The notes under the pieces: generated by a model | What the model saw: the letters and a program-made list of their open reading frames with translations, nothing else | Databases searched by the model: none | What the model was told of the DNA's origin: nothing | Origin: Klebsormidium nitens | Taxonomy: Eukaryota; Streptophyta; Klebsormidiophyceae; Klebsormidiales; Klebsormidiaceae | Length of the DNA stretch: 33,238 nucleotides | Direction: 5' to 3' | Assembly: GCA_000708835.1 (NCBI GenBank) | Contig: DF237639.1 | Span: forward strand, 9,084-42,321 | Made by a program: the position numbers and the translations under genes | In this document: positions 1 to 9,132 of the stretch, one piece after another | How the letters are laid out: each line of letters begins with the position of its first letter | Numbering within the stretch: position 1 is the stretch's first letter

Positions 1-236
1 GGGTTAAGTTCCGAGCTGGCGCGCGGGTGGTCATCCGGGTGGCCTTCCTGGCGGAATGGGGGGGACACGTGGCGGCAGGAGGTTTGAGGATTTTGTGCCG
101 TTCAGCACTGCTTGGCTAGTTGGGTTCGGAGTAGGTGACTGTCACCGTGACAGGAAACAAGTTTGGACTAATAAATCAACTGCTCAGGGGGAGCGGACGT
201 GTTAGTTCGTAAAGAGAAGGACAGGGGGACATTGAA
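1..236 (+). promoter_or_regulatory. 5' flank of the CRN-like gene
   Basis: This short leader lies upstream of the ATG at 237, which sits in the favourable context GAAATGGCG. An A/T-rich stretch (ctaataaatcaac) occurs near 167-180. No TATA element or other site can be assigned with confidence. The window edge cuts the region, so more promoter may lie outside it. Confidence 0.3.
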
Positions 237-3200
237 ATGGCGACAGCACAGGCGAGTCAAGTGGACGGAGCAGAGGCTTCTGGTGAGGGCGCAGCACAAG
301 CCCCGCAGGACCGGAAAAGAGCTCGCGCTAGAGAGTACCTGGACTGCAACTTCAGAGATGCAGAAGGGGTTGACTGTGAATGCCCGTCCTTCTGTCAGCA
401 GCAGGAAGGATTGGAGTGCTCATCCTGCAAGCACAAGCGGGGCTTCCATGCAGCAGATGAAGGTCTTCCAGAGCACGGCGTAACGAAATGCCTGCACAGT
501 AACTGCCGCTGCCTTGAATACGACAAAGAGCCGGGAGGCCCCTCTGTGTGCGTTAACTGCAGGCACTCCATACGAAAGCACACGAGTAAGCTTCAGGCAA
601 CATCAGTAGTGCCCTCAGCTCGTTGTCTTCCCAAGCAGGGCCTTCCACGTGCTTGCCCCGCTTGCTTTGTCTGGGAGCAGGCACTCTCCTGTGCTTCCCT
701 GCTTGCTGAATTCTTGAGGAGGGACTCTCCTGTGCTTCAAAGCTTGCTGAATGTTTGAAGAGGGACTTTCCTGTGCTCGCCCTGTCTCAAGGGGGCCAAC
801 CCTTTCAAATGGCGCTCAACTGCTTGGCCTTAGCATCACCGCTGGTTCATGCAGAGGTGTTGTTCTGGGTCATGGGCTTTGGGACCAAGATGCACTTCAG
901 GCACGGGACGTCGCGCAACCAGGTTCGCCGCGCATTCGAGTGCGCTGGTCACAGGCCTGACCTGGAGCTGCTGGCATTTGAAGACGGGACCCTTGTTCCT
1001 GTTGGGGAAGACTTGACTGGCGGCTACACGTACACGCTACAAGGAGGTAAATCTACTCGTCTTTGTTTCATGTCAGCCTGGTCCAGGGTCAGCGGGAATG
1101 AGGTGGCGCACCTGCGTTTTGCTTACTTCATCTGACGAAGGCCTTGTGACCGGCCCCCTCAGATACTTGACCACTCGTAAGAGCAGCGGGGTTCAAGTGA
1201 TTCTGGCACACTCCTGTTCCTGGGAATGCGACACTGCTCTTCTCATGACTTGGACTGGCTGCATCAATCTGCAGACAAACGACCTGCGCGGGTATGTTCT
1301 TGGTCGGGCCCCATTGGAGAGAGGCCCCAATTTGACGAAATGACAGGCACCTACCCGATTCACAGCAGAGCATGTTCCTTCTCTCGTGTTTCTGTCATTA
1401 TAATCTGAATGTCCATTTGCCCAGCATGTGACGCCCAGTCCCCTCCTCCTCTGCAGGTCCGGTCTTCTCCGGGCAGCCCCCCATGATGCACACCCCGTCA
1501 TCATTCCTTCGACGCATGTCGCAAATGGGGCGGCCAGAAGAGTTGGCCACACTCATCCCGGACGCGTGGCGGGAGAAGGTTGACAGGTTTCTGGAGCGAG
1601 TCCGGTCAGCGGAGAGCCGGGAGCACCTGAACAGCCTGCCTCTGACGGAGCTTAAAAACGAGGGGAACCACGGTCTGAAGACCGCGGCGTACGAACGGCT
1701 CAAGGAAATCCTGGAGCATCTCATGACATACCTTCCAGTCGGTTTCCCTCCCCTCCTCTTAAAGCGAGAACCCACTCTGGCCCTGGGAATCAGCGTTCAA
1801 GGCAATAGGACGATGGAGGGTCGCATTGACCTGGTCGCACTCGACCCAGACTGGGAACTGGCCCGCAGCTGGAAGTCCGCTCTGACGTGGGCGGAGATGA
1901 AGGGCACGTCCAAAGGCCCCCAGCCGGCAGAGAAGGACTACACGGCCCAGAATCTCAGCAGAGGGGGCTCTGTCTTCTGCGCTCGGCGGGATTCGGGAGA
2001 GGGGGGGACTCAGGAGTTGCTCTGTATAGGCACAGACTCACGGAATGCAAGCTTCCTGCGCTACAGCATGCACCTAGCGCAGGAGCTGAGCAGGGGTTAC
2101 TGGGAAAAGACGAAGCTCTACAAGTTGTTTGGAGACGACGGGGTTCTCATGGTCAACGGGGAGGGCTGCCGCGAGCTCCTGTACGTGCTGCTTCGCACCT
2201 CGGAGGTCATGAAGTGCAGGGAGGAGCAGAGGTTGCAGCTGGCAGCAGCTGCCGAGCCACAGGACTGGGAGCCCGGGAGGGATGGAGAGGGGGAGCGCGT
2301 CCCAGGGGCGCTGCGCATTGCTGCGCGGGATGTGGCGACAGGAAGTCTGTCGGGGGGCGCGGGCGGAGTTTGCTTGGCAGGCGCCGAGGCTGCGGAAGTC
2401 TCGAGTGGGGCGAGGCGCATGACTGAGGTGGCCATCACCGGGGTTTTCGATGTGGGCGGTGCCTTGGCTGAGGCATTCAGGGGCTTGGTGGTTGCCCCAG
2501 TGTTCACCAGCGGGGACCTGGCTGTGGTGCGAGACGACCAGGGGGGAGTGCAGACCTTCCAGGTGGATGGGCCCCCGCTGTCCCAGAGCTCGCGCGGCGC
2601 GGTGTACGCAGTGCGGTCTCTTGATGCACCGGGCACCCCGGCTGCGATCCTGCGGCACGGCCAGTGGACCGAGGGGGGCAGCATGTTTGTGGAGGCGCAC
2701 ACGGTTGCGCTGGAGCGGCTGCAGGGTGTGCATGGGCACCCCAGGGTCATTTGCAAGGGGGTCGTGGACCAGCCAGGAGGCGGTGAGGGAGGTCGGGCCA
2801 CGGCGCTGGCGGTGGTTGAGTCGCATGAGGGGACCAGCGTGCAGCCGGGCTCCTTGGACAAGTACGGTGTCAGCCAGCTGGGGGCGAGCCTCTGCGCCCA
2901 GCTCGCAGTGCAGTCACAGTGCGGGATCCTGCAGCGTGACCTCACCCTGGACAACGTCCTGGTGCGCGCGAAACGGTCGCCCAGGCCCCCCCGGTCTCCC
3001 AACCCCCTCCTGCGCAGCGTCTCTGTGGCTGACTCTGCCCAAACTTCGCGGAGCAGCGATGAGGGGTTCTTGAGCCTGCACTCCCTCTCTTCGTCCGGAG
3101 CGTCCAGCGGGGTTTGTTCACCGACCAGGCCCCGTCAGACCCACCCCTCTCCCTCGCCTACCAGCCCCCTGCAGACAACCCCGGCACCTCGCCCCGATTT

Positions 3201-3651
3201 GAGCAACGAGTTTGAAGGGCTGACCTTCACGAACTGCGACTTCGACCTGGCGGGGGTGGTCGGGGTGACCGAGCGGTTTGGTTTCCGGTACACAAACACC
3301 CCTATCGTCAAGAACAGCTACTTTCAGCCGCATGCTCTCTTCGTCGAGTACCTCACCGCCGGGGATGTGGCGCTCACGCTGGCGCTTGTGATGGCCACCG
3401 CTTATAGTGGCATGGGGGCTCTTCCTTGGGCGGACAAGGCGGCGGCAGCAGACGAGCACGCCGTGCATGCGGAGCTGCAGAGAGCGCTGACGGATCCATG
3501 GCAGCTCTTCGGCCTAGGGGAGGTGCACCCCCTGGTCGGACAGTTTGTACGCGAGGCCAAGGCGGCCGTGCAGTCGGACGCGCACTGGGAGAGGTGGAGC
3601 GCCAGCCTGCAGAAGGCGGCGGACGAGCTCAGCATCCAGCGGGGTAAGTGA
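237..3651 (+). CDS. CRN-like multidomain protein: Cys/His modules, Ubl-like header, PD-(D/E)xK-like and FunK1-like kinase domains
   Basis: The model joins exons 237-585, 855-1046 and 1457-3651. Donors are gtaagc and gtaaat, acceptors are gcag and ctgcag, and both introns are phase 1, giving 911 residues. Residues about 37-115 hold two Cys/His modules. Residues about 117-180 look like a compact ubiquitin-like header (LFWVMGFGTKMHF, then FEDGTLVPVGEDL). Residues about 295-335 carry D305 followed by E327-M-K329 in WAEMKG, the spacing of a PD-(D/E)xK nuclease fold. The C-terminal half looks like a protein kinase of FunK1/CRN type: QRDLTLDN with D675 and N680, and CDFDLAG with D775, where FunK1 kinases also have DFD instead of DFG. 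A Ser/Pro-rich insert separates those two motifs. The kinase His of HRD is Gln, and the beta-3 Lys is unclear (AAILRHG). Header-nuclease-kinase combinations are known in Crinkler-type proteins; membership here is inference. The stop lies inside a donor-like GGGGTAAGTGA, so a short alternative last exon is possible. Confidence 0.72.
681..780 (+). repeat. 41-42-base minisatellite in intron 1
   Basis: About 2.4 tandem copies of a 41-42-base unit occur. Each begins near gggactctcctgtgctt and contains cttgctgaat, with starts close to 681, 722 and 764. The array lies within intron 1 (586-854) of the CRN-like gene and has no evident function. Confidence 0.65.
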
Positions 3652-5011
3652 TGGGCCTCAGGTCAGCTCTGTGCATCGAGTTGTGGGCTCCACGGGCCAT
3701 TTGCTTCCTCAGAATCAGGTGCGGCAAACATGCATGCGAGCTTCTGACGAGCTGAGAGAGGGGAGTGCGGTGTCCGTTTCCCGTCCTCCAGTCTACTCAA
3801 GATGCTACCGCAGATTTTGATCCTGCGTCTGTTGTGCTCGTCCTCCACTCACAAACAGCTTTTTAATGCCAGGGGTGCGCTGCATGGTAGCATCGTCCAC
3901 CATGACTGTGGCAGATGGGCTTGTCGTTTGATAATGGTTTTTTTTGCTCTGGTACCAATTATACCCAACCTCAAATCTTGAAAGGAGGCTGTGTTTGGTT
4001 CGATAGCACCACAAGTCGATCGCTCTTGAGGAAACTCTCCATATTGCGTGCAGCGAGCCCAGGAAAGGGCAGCCGGTCACCCTCGCCGAGGAAGCAGGTC
4101 GAAGGTCGGCCACTCTGATCGGTTGCGCAATTTGGTCTACCTTGAGTCATCAATGCTCAGCTTTGTTCGTGCAAGATCAATCAGTGACGTATTAGCTGCC
4201 TCTATGGCTGAGCGATATGGGACTCTCAAAAAGCGATAAATTGAAATTGTTTGTTAGGGCTATCTGGTCTGCATGGCTTGACCCATGAGTTCATAGCTTT
4301 GGAATCAAGTGTGACGCAAATCATGCAACACATTGAAAGCTTTGTGCACACAATGTTCGATCTCATCTATCTTACCTTGCGCGCCACTGCTTGAAAGTAT
4401 GCTGAGTACGAGTCGTTTTTCAATCACAATTTAGAATACTTTTGATACATACTTGTGAACATATAATTGATCATTTGAAGACGCAATTGCAGTGCTTTTC
4501 AATGCAAAGTGTAGCTTCAAAAGCCCATGCATGGCCAATGGAGCATCGTATGATAGACAAGTGTACTCTTCAATTTGTTGTGGTCCTATAGGCGGTTTGG
4601 CTGGATAGCTTCATCAAATGCAACCGGCATATCTAGGTCAACGTTACAAATAAGGTTTGGCTCCCGATGACTCGATTTGTGCATATAGCGATTGCATATG
4701 AACGCATATTGATGTGCGTCAGTAACGTTTGTCCATGAAAATTCATGATGAAGGCGCAATGAAGGGGCATCATTGGGGCAAACACGTTCCGTATAGTGTA
4801 ACTAACTCTCCATCCTTCAGATTTGGAAATGTATGTAATCCCTTCCAGACCAACGACGTGTGACTTGCACAAGCGACCTTGAGAGTCTGATGATCAATGA
4901 CGGAATGGCAGGCGAAAGGACTGAACGAATATCTACAGTGCGGGATTCCTGTACCGAAGGATGTACTTAAGGTATGCCTACAGTACGAAAACATCAATTC
5001 GAAGGATGTAC
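3652..5011. other. intergenic region, no gene seen
   Basis: This A/T-richer stretch of about 1.36 kb lies between two convergent coding units. Its open frames are short and lack codon or splice support. A near-perfect direct repeat is present: cgaaggatgtacttaag near 4956 and cgaaggatgtacctaag near 5000, with one mismatch. It probably holds the 3' untranslated ends of both neighbours. Confidence 0.5.
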
Positions 5012-5520
5012 CTAAGCTGTTGTGAACGCTCGAACCACCTCGATGATCGGCGCTCGACACATTGGACAGGTTTCCGTGGTCTGTTGCAGCTGCCTTGCAC
5101 AGTTATGGCATGCGCACATGTCTCCACATCTGCAATCAGAAAGGCCCTTGAGAAAGTGGGCGAATATCGCTACTGCTGCTACCGTAATTGCTTTGAAAAC
5201 CAGCTCTCAGATGAATAATGGTGGACTCCACGCTTGGGAAACAGAAGATTCTCGAGGATATAAAGAGGCTCCGTTGCATCCGGAGGCACCCCGTTGAAAA
5301 TTGTGTCGCATGTTGCAAGGCGTCAGTATAAAAGCCATGTCAATACTCCGAAGGAGAAAGCGAATGCCACCAGCATACGTATTGGTCCACGAAGGGAGCT
5401 CGCTTCCGTGCGGCCTCTGCAAAGGATGTCGACAAGCTCTGCCGCAATCGCCTACCTGTACATCAGCGAGTCGATCGGGCTCTCACAGCACACGAAGCAC
5501 ACGCCTCTCTTAATGGCAGC
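5012..5520 (-). other. C3HC4-type RING finger exons
   Basis: The exon ending at 5456 (TACAG/GTAGGC) reads RGVCFVCCESPIDSLMY. The last exon, 5129-5012, begins after GATTGCAG and continues RCGDMCACHNCARQL, then ETCPMCRAPIIEVVRAF, and stops at TAG (5014-5012). Together they form a complete RING of the kind found at the extreme C-terminus of many plant and animal E3 ubiquitin ligases (CGHMCxCxxCA...CPxCRAPI). The usual His after CG is Asp here. The RING frame is open upstream to about 5877 but overlaps the D5-N exon in another frame. Whether the RING is fused to the primase or comes from a separate transcript is unresolved. Confidence 0.75.
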
Positions 5521-5724
5521 GTGACTTGGAACCGTCCAAGTCCGTCTGGTATGCAGCGCTGATCTTGTTGAGCTCCCCGCAGCACACATTGCTGGCTTCC
5601 CGTCCGCTTGGGTCCACCCTCCACACCGACCCTGTCCAGATGTACCACTTCTCGTTGGAGAAGACGAGCTTGTGGCCGGTGTAGATTTGCAAGCGATCAG
5701 TGATCTGCGCGCCACCCTCGTCAC
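5510..5724 (-). other. D5-N-like domain start
   Basis: The exon opens after GATCTGCAG at 5724 with intron phase matching the previous segment. It reads HKLVFSNEKWYIWTGSVWRV, the W-x-W-x-G-x-x-W style seen at the start of the D5-N region of viral and phage primase-helicases. The frame ends at TAA near 5510, and no Walker A or B ATPase follows. The helicase half has therefore been lost or replaced. Confidence 0.5.
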
Positions 5725-6190
5725 CTGCAGATCAGTGAGACGCTGGGGTGCTGCCCATAAAATCGAACCAAATAATCTGATCGGCCGGCCTAGTACTACA
5801 ATTTTCGGGCAAGTCCGGCTAGAATAAAGACCCTGACACTCAGAAAGCAGCCACCCCCACCGTTGAAAGTGACACACTTCAGATCTACGAAGCTCCGAAA
5901 GTGTTGTTCGAGGATGATTGCTTTCTTCATCCGGCTGATTTTCAACGGTAAAGATGAGCTCGAGAGCGGGCAGAGACCACAGGACGTACTTGGGAGTTCG
6001 TCAGAAAGCTGCTAGCCTGAGGAAGAGTGCATTCCTCTATTGACTCGTTCATCTCCTGTATGGTATCCCGGATTGCCGACTGGTTGATGCACGACAGAAT
6101 TCAGGAGCGCTTTCTAGTCTGATAGGCCCAGAATTTGTGCAGGATCACTGGTTTACGAAACCTATGCACGACCATCCTGGCGCGACTCAC

Positions 6191-6623
6191 CTGAGAAGAT
6201 CGAAAGGTTCTGTTTCAAGAACCAGAGTGGAAACAGCTCCCGGTCCTCGTACAGTCAATCTCGCTCGCTGTTGAGGTGCTCTGCATCCGAGAACGCGGCC
6301 GCTACTGGGAAGGGGAGCCGACCCAGCTTCTTCTTCGCGCGGCCACTAGCGCTCTGGCACCGCCCACTGTGGCACACGTAGGTGATCTCCGTTCCTCTTC
6401 TGAGGAGACCAAAATTGTTGCTGTTGTGCCCCCGGTCCCCCGGCTTGAGGTGTGGGCACGACTCGCGGCCCCCTGGACCATTCCGAAAGTGGTACATAAC
6501 AGCCCCTGGACCGGCGACCGTGCTCGCTTCCGCGTTGCTGAAGACTGAAGTGTTCTCTCCGTAACTGCTGAGCAGGCCCCACAGGACCTCGACCAACGTC
6601 TTGCTACAGAGCAGCATCCGCAA
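6191..6623 (-). other. zinc-binding primase C-terminal segment (UL52/PrimPol-like)
   Basis: The frame shows YHFRNGPGGRESCP, then a His in GDRGHNSNN, then YVCHSGRC. This gives a Cys-His-Cys-Cys set spaced like the zinc knuckle following the AEP core in UL52/PrimPol-type primases. A TGA at 6257-6255 follows. The same frame then reads EDRELFPLWFLKQNLSIFSG up to a good donor (TTCTCAG/GTGAGT at 6191/6190). A roughly 60-base intron removing the stop can be imagined (gtagcg to tacgag), but the signals are weak. Confidence 0.6.
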
Positions 6624-7345
6624 GATCCGGCGCCTTGGAGAAAGCGGACGGGGCCTCGACCCCAGACACTTTCTCGACTGCGACCTTGACTTTCATCCGC
6701 ACTTTCGCCCCCCCAGCTGCCCTCGAAGCGCGCTCGTTCAGGATCCCGATGACCCAGTCGGGAAGCTGTGGCAGGGCATCTACGGCTGGCAGCTCCCCTC
6801 TGCTGGCCGCAGTGTATCGCGCGACCTTCTCGCCCCGCTGGTAGGACGAGGGGGGGCACGCTATCATGCCGTTCAAGCTCACGTCCCGCATGTCCACCCC
6901 CACTTCCTTGAAGGACTCCTTCCCCATTTCAGGGTCCCGAGCCCTGAGCTTCAATTTTGCAAAGTGCATCAGGGTGTCTGCGCCCAAACCCGCCTCTAGA
7001 CTCTTCTCACGCAAGAAGTATAGGTGAACCCCCCCGCTGCCTGTGCGCACTCGCGGCTCCGTGAACGAACCGTGCTCCCTCTCCCACTCAGCTAGCTGCT
7101 CCACGCCCCCGTCCGCATGGTCGAAGTCCAGCACGAGAATGCCCGAGGCAGCTGTGTTGACCAGGAGAGTGTTGATAGGGGTTGAAGAAGGGGGGGGCGA
7201 GGCAATTGGTGATGGTGGACGCCGGCCAATCCTTGGGCGGCCTCATGCTCTTTCCGCCCTTCCCGCCCTTGGCGTCGGGGTCCCACTTGGTGTTTGCAGA
7301 GAAGACGGCGTATCCTTTCTCGACCATGCCCCGAGCTGCGGTTGC
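6604..7345 (-). other. AEP / Prim-Pol catalytic domain (segment of the disrupted gene)
   Basis: The exon begins after TTTGCAG at 7345 in phase 0 and reads EKGYAVFSANTKWDPDAKGG and then PPKDWPAS, typical of a Prim-Pol N-terminus. After a one-base frame change at the eight-C run (7190-7197 on the plus strand as G) it continues SGILVLDFDHADGG, which is catalytic motif I (DxD). Then come VRTGSGGVHLYF, motif II (S..H), and GVDMRDVSLNGMIACPPSSY, carrying motif III Asp and the PPS loop. All three catalytic motifs are therefore still present. The style is that of plasmid, phage and giant-virus Prim-Pol proteins rather than the cellular PRIM1 subunit. Function would be priming or DNA synthesis if the frame were intact. 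Confidence 0.75.
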
Positions 7346-7428
7346 CTGCAAATGGATCAAAATTCGATTTCAGTTTTTCGGAGGCAGACTTGCGAACCGT
7401 TTACGAAATTTCAGCAAGCGCGAAAACT

Positions 7429-7513
7429 GCTGTCCGCGCTGTCTGCGCCGTCCATGGAGGGAAATTCGTAGTAGCTCAGGCCTCTACATAGACAGCACGG
7501 CTGTCAGCGCTTG
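7429..7513 (+). repeat. TGTCC hairpin repeat, copy 1
   Basis: The left arm is ctgtccgcgctgtctgcg followed by gtccatggaggg. The right arm is atagacagcacggctgtcag. It lies between the primase exon and the acidic exon. Confidence 0.65.
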
Positions 7514-7579
7514 TTGGGCTTCTGAAATGGCACGACATTCAACTAGGAAAAAGGCGGAAGATCATAGGAGTCTAAAAAG

Positions 7580-7668
7580 CCTTGTCTACGCTGTCCACGT
7601 TGTCCATGAAGAGGGATCTGTAATTGTTGGTCTTCCTTCATGGACAGTACTGCTGTCAGCACTTGATG
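7580..7668 (+). repeat. TGTCC hairpin repeat, copy 2
   Basis: This is the best-preserved copy. The left arm is gtctacgctgtccacg plus ttgtccatgaag and the right arm is cttcatggacagtactgctg. The inner 10-11 bases (tgtccatgaag / cttcatggaca) are perfect inverted complements around a loop of about 20 bases. It lies in the same intron as copy 1. Confidence 0.7.
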
Positions 7669-7726
7669 AGTTTCCACTGATGCGCAAGTCAGAGGAGAGA
7701 TGAGGACAAACAAGCCTCTTGAAAAA

Positions 7727-7820
7727 CCTTGTATATGTTGTCCACGCTGTCCATGAAGGGCGATCTCTAGCAGTAGGGCTTCTTTATTGCATACACAACA
7801 CCGCTCTCCACACTTACTGA
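7727..7820 (+). repeat. TGTCC hairpin repeat, copy 3 (degenerate right arm)
   Basis: The left arm (tgttgtccacgctgtccatg, then aagggcgatct) is clear. The right arm has decayed. It lies in the same intron as copies 1 and 2. Confidence 0.55.
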
Positions 7821-7887
7821 ACTTTCTGCGATGGAGCCTGCAAAGGACAGCCCTCCAAAAGCACTGCTGTACATGTGAAGAACTCAC

Positions 7888-8085
7888 CATCTGATCTGCT
7901 CCGAGTTCCCTCTCTTGGTCTGCAAGGCGATGATCGTTGACAGAATCGACCGGCTCGAGGCAATCGGCGGCCCTGGCCGTGTCAGAGCAAGTCTCCCCGC
8001 CGTCCTCTTCGGAAGGCTCATCGTCAGCACCTTCGCAATCATCCTCGGCAGAGAATGATGCTCGCTGCGAGAGGGCCTCCAAATC
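7888..8085 (-). other. acidic linker exon upstream of the primase domain
   Basis: A 66-codon phase-0 exon lies between TTTCTGCAG and the donor GATG/GTGAGT. It is rich in Asp and Glu (FSAEDDCEGADDEPSEEDGG) and has no recognisable domain. Its phase joins directly to the primase exon at 7345, which supports its being the N-terminal disordered part of that protein. Confidence 0.5.
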
Positions 8086-8110
8086 CTGCAGAAATAACCT
8101 GAAATCTGAA

Positions 8111-8197
8111 AGGCTTGTCCGCGCTGTCCCCGTTGTCCGTGGAAGGAGGTCTAGATAGCTGGCTTCTCTTCATGGACAGTACGCTGTCAGCGCTGAG
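8111..8197 (+). repeat. TGTCC hairpin repeat, copy 4
   Basis: The left arm is cttgtccgcgctgtccccg plus ttgtccgtggaagg. The right arm is cttcatggacagtacgctg followed by tcagcgctgag. It lies just upstream of the acidic exon on the minus strand. Confidence 0.65.
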
Positions 8198-8350
8198 ATC
8201 GTAGCGATTTCAAAAGATGACTACAAAAGCACGCTTGTGAACTACACCAGGCAGTCAATTGAAAGTCACGAAACGAGAAGTCATGTTCACGTTGTCCTAG
8301 CTGACGCCCCTACAAGTGTGTGCCATTTGAAATGGAAGCGAAGGTCCAGG

Positions 8351-8436
8351 ACTCTGTCCGCGCTGTCCATGTTGTCCATGAAGGGAACTCTCAAACAGGT
8401 GACGCTTAGCATAGACAGCGATGCTGTCAGCCTCAC
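8351..8436 (+). repeat. TGTCC hairpin repeat, copy 5
   Basis: The left arm is ctgtccgcgctgtccatg plus ttgtccatgaagggaactc. The right arm is atagacagcgatgctgtcag. The left arm shows three tandem 9-base units of the form YTGTCCRYG. Confidence 0.65.
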
Positions 8437-8664
8437 CGAGTCGTACCTGCCCATGGCTGTCTCAACGTCGACCTCCTCCTCGCAACCATCCCCGCGTGGC
8501 TCACTTGTTGCCTCAGCTGCGGCCCCTACTTCAACATGTTTGCGTTTCCTGCCGCGTCCATGATGGGCGGCGGAGACGTCACACGGAACAGACAGCACAG
8601 CGTTTCATCGAAAAAAGGGATACCCTTGCGCAGCAATCAGCCTCATCAAGAGCTTTTCCCCACA

Positions 8665-8740
8665 AGACAGCCCTGCTGTCTACCAAGACAAGGACGCGAC
8701 AAGGAGTTTGTCTGGATGGACAGCTCGGACAGCGAAGACG
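8665..8740 (-). repeat. TGTCC hairpin repeat, copy 6 (inverted orientation)
   Basis: On the minus strand the copy reads cgctgtccgagctgtccatc and later agacagcagggctgtc. It is therefore the same element in the opposite direction. Confidence 0.5.
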
Positions 8741-9061
8741 GCTCTTATGATGTGGTCACCGCTTGGGATTACAGTTTACTACATGGCCTTGCCTCCGACG
8801 AGATTGGTGACTAGCCAGCCAAGCAGCATATCAGGGCCTGTTCTTGACGCACACTGCGCAGGGCAGTAGCTCACCTGATCACTGTTCATCTGGTTGCATT
8901 GGATGGGCTCTGCCCGTCTCGGCGATGACAACCTTTCCTTCACAGTCCATTGGCGGCAATCCTCCAGCACCCTGCATGGCATCGCATCATCAGTTAGTGA
9001 CCTTGATCGATAGTAAGCAAAGCATCAGGGGGCTGGCCTCGACTCGCCGTCCATTGTGATT

Positions 9062-9132
9062 AGCTCGGACAGGATCAAGACCAGCTTTCATCTACAAACC
9101 GCTCTACATGGACAAGTTGGACAGCGTAGACA
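9062..9132 (-). repeat. TGTCC hairpin repeat, copy 7 (inverted orientation)
   Basis: On the minus strand the copy reads gtctacgctgtccaacttg followed by tccatgt, close to copy 2. The second arm is weak (cctgtccgagct). Confidence 0.5.

Larger units (their letters stand above)
5012..8085 (-). pseudogene. disrupted Prim-Pol (AEP) primase gene with UL52-type zinc segment, D5-N start and C-terminal RING
   Basis: Read on the minus strand, the pieces are: an acidic exon 8085-7888; the primase exon from 7345 to about 6604; a zinc-binding segment about 6623-6258 and its continuation to 6191; a D5-N-like exon 5724-5510; and RING exons to 5456 and 5129-5012. Intron phases agree at 7888/7345 (phase 0), 6191/5724 (phase 1) and 5456/5129 (phase 2). 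Breaks are a frame change near 7190-7250 at an eight-base C run, a frame change at 6604-6623, an in-frame TGA at 6257-6255, and a frame change near 5510-5530. The SF3 helicase ATPase normally following D5-N is absent. Archaeo-eukaryotic primases of this make-up replicate plasmids, phages and large DNA viruses. The best reading is a decaying captured gene. Sequencing error at homopolymers or an unusual splice pattern could explain some breaks. Confidence 0.6.

Noticed and set aside
2074-3002. 250- and 294-codon minus-strand frames
   Set aside because: Both oppose the kinase-like exon, whose sense strand carries recognisable motifs. No independent support exists.
6276-6999. Plus-strand frames across the primase locus
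   Set aside because: They oppose the AEP and zinc motifs, which clearly read on the minus strand.
7429-8436. CRISPR-like array
   Set aside because: The repeats are irregularly spaced, diverged, present in both orientations, and lie in eukaryotic introns. There are no uniform spacers or cas genes.
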